Source: Parapristionchus giblindavisi (lineage: Eukaryota > Nematoda > Chromadorea > Rhabditida > Diplogasteridae). Taken from it: DNA of 64,000 bases. Location of the stretch: contig CALSFV010000001.1 of assembly GCA_943737045.1 (NCBI GenBank), positions 2,818,001-2,882,000 of the forward strand. The letters are read 5' to 3'. The notes beneath the pieces were generated by a model. That model was not told the DNA's origin. It searched no databases and saw nothing but the letters and a program-made list of their open reading frames with translations. Positions 55,169-64,000 of the stretch are shown one piece after another (positions within the stretch are counted from its first letter, which is position 1; the number at the start of each line of letters is the position of its first letter). The translations under genes and the position numbers were made by a program.

Positions 55169-56742
55169 ATGCCGGGAGGCGTCTCGGGACCGATCACTTC
55201 GTGGATCGCTCTCCTTCCACCTATTACTTACGTTCCTCTTTCTATTCCATTCTTCTATCTGGTTAGTCATTATTTTCTAGAGTACCGTAGTCGATAGGTC
55301 ATATCGCTATGGTATAGATTAGTATACGGTAGTCGATAGATCATATCGCTATGGTATAGATTAGTATACGGTAGTCGATCATATCGCTATGGTATAGATT
55401 AGTATACGGTAGTCGATAGATCATATCGCTATGGTATAGATTGGTATACGGTATTCAATATATTCTCTAATTAAGGTGTGTGTATTCCTTGGTGCTCCAT
55501 TAATAGTAGAACATTCATCAACATTCATTCTATCTCTATCATTATCAATTATATCTATTCTTCCTATTTCTCTTATTCATCATAATCTTCATTCTACTCA
55601 ACAACTTATACTATTTGGAGTGTTAGTCTTATAGGGTGATGTAAACAATAAATTTTGGCAAACTTGTGCTTTTTGCAGGTGTGTGACAACGGCAAACGAT
55701 TGACAACTTTATCGGAGAACTTTGTTGTCAGACTTCAAAAAGTAAAACGATTGTAGTCAAAAGTATGAAATAAATAAATGTGGCAACAGATAGTGACTAT
55801 TTTGTAGACAGACAAGAAAACTGAGGATGATACATGTCAGAACACGTTAGTTCAGCCTCTGTAATAGCGAGGCAACAATGAATGGCTAATCACGTTTTCC
55901 AACTTATAAAGAGGGCGAGGCGGATGCCAGGCGGGTTTGGTGGGCTGCATTAGAGAGGGTGTGCGTACGAGATGGCATCAAATGATTCTCTCTGTCACAC
56001 TCTCCGCCGCGTCACCAAACCCGTCTGAGGTGCGCCGCTTTGACTAATGAACTATCGTCTCATTATTATGAGGATGTGAAAATGCACCAAAAAATGGAAT
56101 GACTAGAGAAATGTGCTTCTTTCTATTCAGACAACAAAAAATATTCGTTTTGATGTCAATGAGAAGGCAAGAATCGATTGACATCAAAAAGAAGATTTTT
56201 TGTTGTCTGACTAGAAAGAAGCACATTTCTCTGGTCATGACTTGTATCATCCTCATTTTTCTTGTCTGTCAACAGTTCATTCATTAATTGCAACCACTAA
56301 TATTTATTAGACACATTGACAACAATCTGTATTAAATTTGATGTCTGACTGCAATTGGGTGCGATAAAGTTGTCAATCCTTGTCACGCACCTGCAAAAAG
56401 CACAAGTTTGCCACAATTTATTGTTTACATCACCCTTTATCTATCCATATATTCTAATCAATAATCATCTGATTATCAGGTGGAATAATCCATTAGAACT
56501 CATTGTCTACCGTATCTCCATATTTTCAATTATTGGTGCTTGGTTGGGAGCTTTTCTCATTCCACTTGATTGGGATAGGTGGTATAATGTGAGTTCATTA
56601 CTTATTGATTTCTATGATTATTGATTGATTACAGCGTTATCCAACTCCTTGTCTGTTTGGGAATTGGATAGGAGGTTGTATTGGTCTTGTATCTGCATTC
56701 ATTCAACTTTCATTCACTCATCGTCGAATCAAACAGAATTAG
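55169..56742 (+). CDS. PIGF: PIG-F, GPI-anchor ethanolamine-phosphate transfer subunit
   Basis: Exons 55169-55261, 55476 to about 55625, about 56481-56588 and about 56635-56742 give ~155 residues of mostly membrane helix. PIG-F is the ER partner that stabilises PIG-O and PIG-G during GPI-anchor completion. Recognisable: VFLGAPLIVEHSSTF, then FSIIGAWLGAFLIPLDWDRW, the family's signature (GAWLGA-PIPLDW), then PTPCLFGNWIGGCIGLVSAF and a basic Lys/Arg tail. Compared with the human protein the N-terminal helices are fewer, so either the nematode form is short or an upstream exon was missed. Intron 1 has a tandem repeat and intron 2 an 804 bp foldback element. Confidence 0.88.
55282..55455. repeat. 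Four tandem copies of a 45-49 bp unit in PIG-F intron 1
   Basis: The unit contains TACGGTAGTCGATAGATC, ATATCGCTATGGTATAGATT and AG. The third copy lacks four bases. The repeat starts within 25 bp of the splice donor. Confidence 0.9.
55633..56436. mobile_element. 804 bp foldback element in PIG-F intron 2
   Basis: TIRs beginning AGGGTGATGTAAACAATAAA and continuing through ACTTGTGCTTTTTGCAGGTG. TTAT duplicated at 55629-55632 and 56437-56440. It contains two inner hairpins, one GC-rich (about 55915-56037) and one AT-rich (56099-56238). No coding. Confidence 0.88.
56099..56238. repeat. Long internal hairpin, arms ~65 nt
   Basis: ATGACTAGAGAAATGTGCTT pairs with the complement ending at 56238, and pairing continues through AGACAACAAAAAAT and TTGATGTCAAT around a short loop. 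Transcribed with PIGF pre-mRNA, it would form a miRNA-precursor-like hairpin. No evidence of processing. Confidence 0.75.
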
Positions 56743-56778
56743 ACATCTACCGTATCCTTATTTTCCACTCGAGACACA

Positions 56779-59276
56779 ATGTCGATCGAGAAGAAGTTCC
56801 GACCTCACACTATAAAACTACCACCCATGGAGGATAATGAGGTATACTGTATTCAATCGAATTGATTAGATAAATAATATTGATTTCTTAAGATTGTGGA
56901 TGAAGAAGAGAGTCCATCTCCATTTCCCATTAAACCAACCAAACCAAAATCACCGGTGACTTTCATGTTTCGTCTTACCAATAATATCTTAGTAGTACCT
57001 AATATATTAGTGAAGTAATATTGAATTGCAACAATAAATATATTTATATACCTAATAAATAAATCGATCTCTCAATATTAAATTATAAAAAAAGTATCTT
57101 TGTATAATCTTTGATATATTAAGGTAGAAACATCAATGAGTATGTCTCGAATATTTGCTGATTTCCTTACTATAAACATGCCCAAATTGACTGGAATTAT
57201 CTATTCCGAATTCGATAAGGATAAAGGACCTGTCATACGATTCCAGGTACGGTAATCAATTCATAGTATCAATTACCCCAGTATGTTAATATTGATTGAT
57301 TACTGTAGGTGCCAGCTGATATGGAAGTTGTACCATTCGAAACATTCAATTCATTCTCTGCTTTAGTCATTCCAAAAGATGATCTGCTCAACAGGTAGAT
57401 CAATACTGTAATTGATTGATTATCGATTGATTTCTTTTTAGAATGATCAAAGTGATCTTCAAGGATTATAAGATCATTGGACATCCTATTGGATTAGGTA
57501 AACTAATTAGTATTAGTATAAATGAATACTGTATCATTGTGATATACATTATCTACTCTATCTATCTATGACGTCATCTATGATTCTAGATTGTGATATC
57601 TATCCACGTGGTCGTCATATCTTCAATATGTGTTTCATTGTTCCAAAAGATTCCTCAGCTGATTGTATGTATGAACCTCTTGTTCAGAAGTTGGCTGAAT
57701 ATCTAATGGAGATTGAACAAGTTATCAATTTGACCTCATTGAACTACCGTAATACCCATTCTCTTTAGGAATGTTTCTTTTTGACCAAACGACGACGAGA
57801 AATCGTGCGGATAATGGAAACGATCTTCAGGGAAGTCAATGCAAAAGGTACGGTAGCATTTATCGTGTAAATGATGGTGTACATGGTATACTGTAGGAGA
57901 GTGTGTTATGAGAGTTACTGATCTAACTACGATGCATCTTCGATTGTGTCCTGCTTATAGAGGAGAAGAACCACCTCAGGTATACTGTATATTAATCAAT
58001 ATTGATTATTGATTATGTTTGATAATAGAAGAGAGGAGTTGTATCTTTTACAAAACATGACAAATAGAATATAAACACGACTAATATTCTTGAAGGTGTC
58101 TTTGTATATGGTCCCTATTCTCATTCGTTTTATCGATCCAAAAGAATGGCAAAGACTAATAGAGAAGATGGATGTTCTATCACAAAAGATTATCCCTGAG
58201 ATCGATGGAGTACGGTATGTCATCAATGATTATTCTAGTCAATCAATAATCAATCAATAATCTTTAGATGTGTTCGAGAGATAGCAGTCAAAGTGGCTAT
58301 TGACGCAGATCTTGTACTACGATGTATACGGTAAGTCTATTGTATCTCCAGATTGATCTTTGATCTTTGATATTACAGTAATCTTATCTTCTATGAATGT
58401 GTTCAATTGGTTCCTCTTCTTCTTTATGCTAATACGTATGTGGCCACTGAGAAACTTCATCCATTCTATCATAATGCTGCCCTTATTCAGGTATTCGATC
58501 GATAATTGAATGTAGATCATAAGATCAATCGATATTCATTATAGGAATGTCTAAACTTTGTTGGTCTTCGTGAACCTACGGGAGAAGTACTCAAACCACC
58601 CGCATATCCTGATGTATTCAGAATGTATTTAAGTCTAAGAGTTAGTTTATTGATTGATTAGATTGATTGATTGATTGATTGATTGATTATAGTGTGGAAT
58701 GACTCTTCGTAAATGGGTTGATTCGTATCATCCACGAGATTATGGAGTAGATGAAAGAAGGTTTGTATATTATCTATTATATTATATATCCAAATTATCT
58801 CCAATGACCAATATCTCCTCACCCATCATCTTATAGATTCATTCAATTTGGAATGTTTCATCATTTTCTTCGTAAACTTTCCGTTTACCCAATCACTAGG
58901 AATAGAGAAAACGCTACAGGAAAGTAAGTTATTTTCTAAATTCATTTCAATCTTTTGTATTCATGTTTGAAGAGTTGATTAAAGTTTGTAGTGAATGAAT
59001 TGAAATGATGATTGGAATTTTCATTCATTTCATTTAAATCACATTTATCAAGAGTTCGTTAGGTCGAAGGCTCTGTTATGCATAGCGATCCAATTCCTGC
59101 TCTTCGCTTCGCTTAGGAAGTTACATCCAGTTACAATGATTGGAATATTTAGATTAATGAAGGAATGTGATGGTACTGTTTGTATCGAAGATCTGGCTGT
59201 CAAACATGGATTACAACCTGAGATTCTACTTGAACTTCTAACTGAAAGTAACAAGTTTGAATTCATTTGTAAGTAA
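56779..59276 (+). CDS. NPRL2: NPRL2, GATOR1 complex subunit
   Basis: GATOR1 (NPRL2, NPRL3, DEPDC5) is a GTPase-activating complex for Rag GTPases that switches off mTORC1 when amino acids are scarce. The core starts MSMSRIFADFLTINMPKLTG (ATG at 57135) and has the longin-type N-domain IIYSEFDKDKGPVIRFQVP, RHIFNMCFIVPKDSSADCMY, EPLVQKLAEYLMEIE, then helical C-domains (FHHFLRKLSVYPITRN, TVCIEDLAVKHG). The stop is TAA at 59274-59276. A preceding ATG at 56779 opens MSIEKKFRPHTIKLPPMEDN and an acidic/Pro stretch. Its exon can splice in frame (KSP joined to VETSMSMS), or read through to TAA at 57016 as a separate ~79-residue product. Only 36 bp separate the PIGF stop from this ATG, so the pair may be an operon. 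Confidence 0.9.
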
Positions 59277-59589
59277 ACGAGTGATTGTGCAATATCAAAT
59301 TGATCTTTGATCTTCTCTTATATGTTCGCCCCTTTATCATTCAACCTCATGTGATACTACTTTTTTGAATATATCTATATCTAATTGTGAATCATTTATT
59401 AATATTTGTATTTCTATCTCTATGTACTGTGATATAGGTAGATATTTATTTGATCTTTGATCTTTATCATTAATAATGAAAATAAAAATGTCCAAAAGTG
59501 AACTCATAATCGTGTGGATACAAATAAAAATGAGGATGAGCACATATTAAAGAGATAAATAAATATATTCATTCCTATTATATAAATAA
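59277..59589. other. Convergent 3' region between NPRL2 and the K2P gene
   Basis: AT-rich, with TTTGATC heptamers near 59300 and 59447. No gene. Confidence 0.6.
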
Positions 59590-62500
59590 TCATTTATTAG
59601 AAGAAGAAGATGGTGAGGAATGTAAATTAGTAGATGATGATGATAGATTTATAACTGATTTCCTTCGTGGAGTACGTCGTTCTGATAAATGAGCCAAACG
59701 AGCCCATTCTTCCTTTAATAAACTATTTATTTAGAATATATTAAGTATTATTATTGATTTTATTTGACGAATATCATTGTTAGATAACGTTAAATGAGCA
59801 AGGTCAACAAAAAGTATAAAGGATCAACAAAGATATGAAACCTGATATGTTTCAAAAAGAAGTTGAGGATCTCTACCGTATCTTTCTTTCTTCTCACGAA
59901 ATTTACGTGGAACTACAATTATTGATTGATAATCAATCGATATATTATAATAACCTGTTGTCGTGTCTAAAGGACTTGTAGTTCTTGGTCGTGGCGGAGG
60001 ACTTGATCTAATCTCACATTTCTCAATCAATCAATCAATATAGTTAAACATTATCGATTAATACCTGAGGTGATGGAGGGCATTCAAATACAACTGGAGG
60101 AGTGGGAGCTCGAACTGATTCCACTACAATCTTCTCTAGGATCTGAATAGATTAGGTGTCCTTCCCTGATCAGTCACATTTGACTGCGCGGGCATGGACA
60201 CCATGAATACCTGTGGTGGAGGAGGAGATTCAACCTTTAATACAGGAAGAGGAAAGGGATCTTCCACTATAACCTCTTCAGGTATTTCAACATAAATAAA
60301 TTCTGGTTTATCGACCTCAAATAAATCGAGTAAGTCAATCAATATATAATGAGAATGACCTCTTTAACTGGAGAATGCATAATATCTGAAGTTGATTGAA
60401 ATACTGGATTCTTAATGATAAGTTCGGGTGAAACTCGATTGCGAGGAGGAGGCTGTCTGAAATCAATAAAGATTTAGAAAATATGTGAAATAAATTGCCA
60501 TTAAGAGAATATCTTGCTATTTCTTTATTATTATTGATTTTGAGTGAATAACCTAATGGAAGGAGGTCTAGATGGTTTTGGTGTTGTAGTTATGAAGGGA
60601 ATATCATCTGTTGGTGATGGTGGTCCTTAATTATTGATTTATTGATTTATTGATCATGAATGATCTACCAGTAGAAGGAGGACCTGAATTGGGAGGAGAA
60701 GGAGGTCGAGATGAAGATGATTCTTCTGTATCATTTGTATCTGGAGGAGGTTCACGGCCTTCCTGATAATCAATCGATATCGATTTATTGATTGATTTAT
60801 TGATTGATTGATTGAGATGACTCACATTAATAGCAATAGTTCTTTCAACAACATTTTCAAGATCAAGAGCATCAATAACTGAAGCATCAACTCCACATTT
60901 CTTACCCACTGCATGAAGTAATTCACGAACTTTCAATCTATAACAAACGATATATTTATTCAAATAAATAGATAAACAGATACTTCTTTCCTCCAAACCA
61001 TATTCGAGTCTGTGCAGCATTCTTCACTCGTTTTCCAAGATTATGAAGCTTTTTAAGATATTCCGATCCAATATCTAAACTACGAAATGAGCAACTGCAG
61101 AAATATGCACATAATACATATAAAATTATTTAATTGATAGAATGAGGGGTATGAACGAGTGCTTTATTTGGGAAAATCCTAGATATATTATGCATTGTAA
61201 GACTAACCAATAGCAATAGTAGTGATAGCCAATCCAAGTACAACATAGAGAAAAGTTATTGGAAGAAAGACAACTCTGAAGATGATTAAATATGTAATTA
61301 ATTGAATGAAAAAGAAATGAAACCTCGATGGAACAAGTTGACCGAAATCAATAGCAGTAAGACAAAGGAAGTTATAATAGAGACCGTTGAAGAAATCTAT
61401 CTGAAAACAATTTTGATTCATTTTCCTATAGTAAGGAAAGGATAAAGGATAAAGAATAATGATAACAATAAGGATAAAGACTGTACCTCTCCGTTGAGAG
61501 CAGGTAAAAGAAGAGCTCCTAATGCAACATATAGAAGAAATATGATAAGAAGAGCTAATGAAGCTATTTGAATAGGAGAATCTTCGATCTCACGACCTAC
61601 AAAGAGAAATTAAAATTAAATATGTTTCAAAGATTAGTCATATATTATTTAGTCAAAAATGTGTTGGTATAATGGCGTAATTGAGATAATAAGATCTAAC
61701 CCGTCAGTGATGCTCGAGATCTCCTTCGTCGCTCTCGATACTCTTCTATCTACAATAATTTCTTATTGATTACTTAAATCGTTTAACGATCCGTTTATTG
61801 AGAGAAGTTCAGAAAAGGATAATAATAATAGATACCTTCCTTCTTGAATCTCCAGCAAATTGATTAAGATATTGTCCAACATTAGCAATAATAATCATAG
61901 TAAATGGAATACCACAAATACCATATATAATACAGAAAAGACGACCCGTATAGGTTATTGGAGCTATTCTATTATATCCTGAAATACGCTTCACTCTTAA
62001 CTTTTTTTCACGAAAAACTTTTGTTTATTATAATGCTAGCTAGCGTTCCAGTTCGGCCTTACGTCGTATTGCCCAATTTTGAGTTATATATGTAATAGTG
62101 CAGTACAGCTCGGACGCAGCAGGACGCATTTGGACGGAAAATTTATTTCAGCATAGTTTGAATATGTTCCGTTTCTCACAGATTTAATCATCAGTCTGCG
62201 TTAAAAAGTTCTTGTAATGACTAAAGAAAATTAAACAAAATAATTTTTATTAGTGAGAAAAAAAACTGTGAATTTTCAAAAAAAAACCTTACACCACTTG
62301 TGATAAATGCAGAATATCTTTTCAGTAAATTATTACCAATCATTTCCGTACCAGAGTGTACCAATCATTTACCTTTTAGACAATCGTTTTTTCTCAATAT
62401 CAAATTTTTTTTTCGTTTTCTTTAGTCATAAAAGAACTTTTTTTATCACGGAAACTCATGATTGTAAGACGAAAAATATTCATACTTCATTGAAATAAAT

Positions 62501-64000
62501 GATGCGCCCAATAACACCCCACATCGGCTGTTAACAACTCAACCGAGAAGTACTGTATATATTTTTATCATTAACATTTCTCTGTTCTTGTGAAAGATAT
62601 ACAGAGTATTCATCATTGTTTATTCATCACTTTTCTTCTCATAAATGGAGATAGATTTCATTATGGACGAACCAATCGACATTATCCTCGTGTCTCCTTC
62701 TTTTATTACTTCATCTATTCCTTCTTTTTCTTATACATACAATATAACTAACCTAAAGTGGTAACAACTCCGAATCCATATAAAGTAGCTGTTACAAAAG
62801 ACCATTCACCACTGAATAAAGAAGTACAATTGATATATGAACAACATTGTCTAATATATTCATAGATGTTTGTTACACGGGGAGGGGAAGAAGATAAATA
62901 TCACGTAGTTCTTTTTGATATTGAATTAATCACAATGCAATCTATCATTTATGCAATTCGAAAAAATATAGTATACAATGAATTAATTGTGATCACTATA
63001 AGAATTGTTCGCTTTTAAGAGTTCAAAAACCAATCTATTCATTCATTTCTATTGTTTTTGTTCGTAAACGACCAAATATGAATAATGTTCATTCATCATT
63101 TCTTAAAGACCTTTCTCCTCTCTTCTTCCCTTCTCTTCATTGTCTCTTGAAGATTAAACAAAATCGTCTACTCTATTTCCATTTCGTAATTTTCGTAAAC
63201 AGTAAGTGACTATTATTATACGTGTATCTAAGCAGTCACATGGTATGATAATTGAAGAAGAACTAAAAAATGGGGGTTCTACTGAAGATAGCCAACCCCA
63301 CTGGGTTCACTGTCTAGAACCTAATGGCCTAAACAGTGAATCTAGCCTCTAGTAATAAATAAATGAATTCTTACCGTATATCTCTCGGAGGAGTGAAACA
63401 ATCAGCAACCATATTGGCTGTTTTACTCACAATTCGTAGAGTTGTCGTATTCATTAACACCTTTAATCATACCATATTATCTTATGAATGAAATGAAAAT
63501 ATAGTTATGTATCATAATTGCAACATCTGTTCAAATATTGGAAATACGAGTATGCATTAGTGCACTTTGTATCCATTTATCTCTAGGGAATCTATCTAAT
63601 GGAGAAACAAAGAAGTGATGAGATTATAGATACAATTGAATTAAACTCTTTTAGAATCTTCCTTCTTCAAACGTAGTTTACTCTCGTGAAATTTTTCCCT
63701 GCAGGTGGACCCCCAGGGCAGCTTGTTATCGACAGGGTTGCCCGTGACCCACGTGGTGCAAACCACCTTGTAGAAAACAAGCTGCCCCACGGGGCAACCA
63801 GCATGGCACACTGCAGGGAAAAAATTCCGGAGCTCTATTATGAATAGTGTTCAGATATAATTATGTATTAACTAAAGCTAACCTGAGTAACACAATTAAT
63901 CTTCTTATTTCGTTCATCTTCTTGACTTGCTTTCAATGCTTCTCTTTCTAATCGATCAAATATTAAACCTCCAGCAAATGCATATCTCAATGAATCATTG
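59590..64000 (-). CDS. Two-pore-domain (K2P/TWK) potassium channel, 5' end beyond window
   Basis: Read from the right: end of TM1 (AFAGGLIFDRLEREALKA, 63893-64000), the extracellular cap (63375-63460), pore 1 split over 62753-62811 and 61836-61978 (VTATLYGFGVVTTLGYNRIA), TM2 (CIIYGICGIPFTMIIIANV), an Arg-rich loop, TM3 (SLALLIIFLLYVALGALLL), pore 2 (YYNFLCLTAIDFGQLVPSR), TM4 (FLPITFLYVVLGLAITTIAI), then a long cytoplasmic tail (GSEYLKKLHNLGKRVKNA, KVRELLHAVGKKCG, Pro/Ser-rich stretches) ending in SSSSNK at TGA 59590-59592. K2P channels set resting membrane potential. The filters read TTLGYN and TAIDFG where K2Ps usually have TIGYG and TIGFG/GLG. The gene is otherwise well kept, with clean splice sites. 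Exact C-terminal exons between 60030 and 60650 are tentative. Confidence 0.9.
63690..63836. mobile_element. GC-rich element with CTCCGGAATTTTTT terminus
   Basis: From the right end: CTCCGGAATTTTTTCCCTGC; the left end reads AAATTTTTCCCTGCAGGTG without the CTCCGG. The interior has mirrored AGGGCAGCTTGTT and AACAAGCTGCCCC plus CCACGGGGCAACC. It lies in an intron of the K2P gene. Confidence 0.7.

Overview
This is eukaryotic nuclear DNA, AT-rich, with many short exons, introns often only 45-60 nt long, and TTTCAG/TTGTAG acceptors. Two gene types (a TWK-type K2P channel and a MOLO-1-like protein), the tight same-strand gene clusters and apparent leader-acceptor sites just before start codons point to a nematode, probably a rhabditid relative. 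I cannot name the genus. I recall QSOX and Salvador genes sitting next to each other in C. elegans, which would fit, but I could not check that here.

Left part (1-31.5 kb). A foldback element with a second element nested in it opens the window (1-1461). It is followed by the last exon of an unknown + strand gene (1756-1890) and a small membrane-protein gene (3184-3782). Then come a quiescin sulfhydryl oxidase gene (QSOX, - strand, 4338-8588) with a tRNA-Ala(AGC) in one intron, the Hippo-pathway scaffold Salvador (SAV1, + strand, 11240-14223) and a MOLO-1/TPM-like membrane protein (- strand, 14891-18453). One intron of the last holds a long GAGGGA hexamer array. From 9 to 22 kb there are many polypurine and polypyrimidine blocks. 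A RING/TRIM-like gene (- strand, 23959-29496) has introns filled by a mariner, a 1.2 kb palindrome and smaller elements. Upstream of it lies an acidic AT-hook protein gene (- strand, 29777-31493).

Middle (31.7-45.5 kb). A 13.8 kb structure with 2.16 kb, nearly identical inverted arms sits between the divergent AT-hook and RNA polymerase III genes, about 230 bp from one start codon and 176 bp from the other. Inside it are a LINE fragment, a 6.5 kb element inserted in that LINE, a degenerate TACTGTAG minisatellite, several hAT-like MITEs, and exon-like pieces of an unidentified gene.

Right part (45.7-64 kb). The largest subunit of RNA polymerase III (POLR3A/RPC1, + strand, 45668-54668) is followed on the same strand by PIGF (GPI-anchor synthesis) and, 36 bp after its stop, by NPRL2 (GATOR1, mTORC1 control). 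Converging on them is a two-pore potassium channel gene (- strand, 59590 to beyond the window) with unusual residues in both selectivity-filter signatures.

The genes are mostly ordinary housekeeping and signalling genes. The distinctive content is the mobile-element architecture: elements that share termini but carry different short-motif arrays, TIR elements with tRNA-like cores, and a large, apparently recent inverted-arm insertion in a bidirectional promoter. Gene structures were spliced by eye from reading frame and GT-AG rules, so individual exon edges may be off by a few bases.
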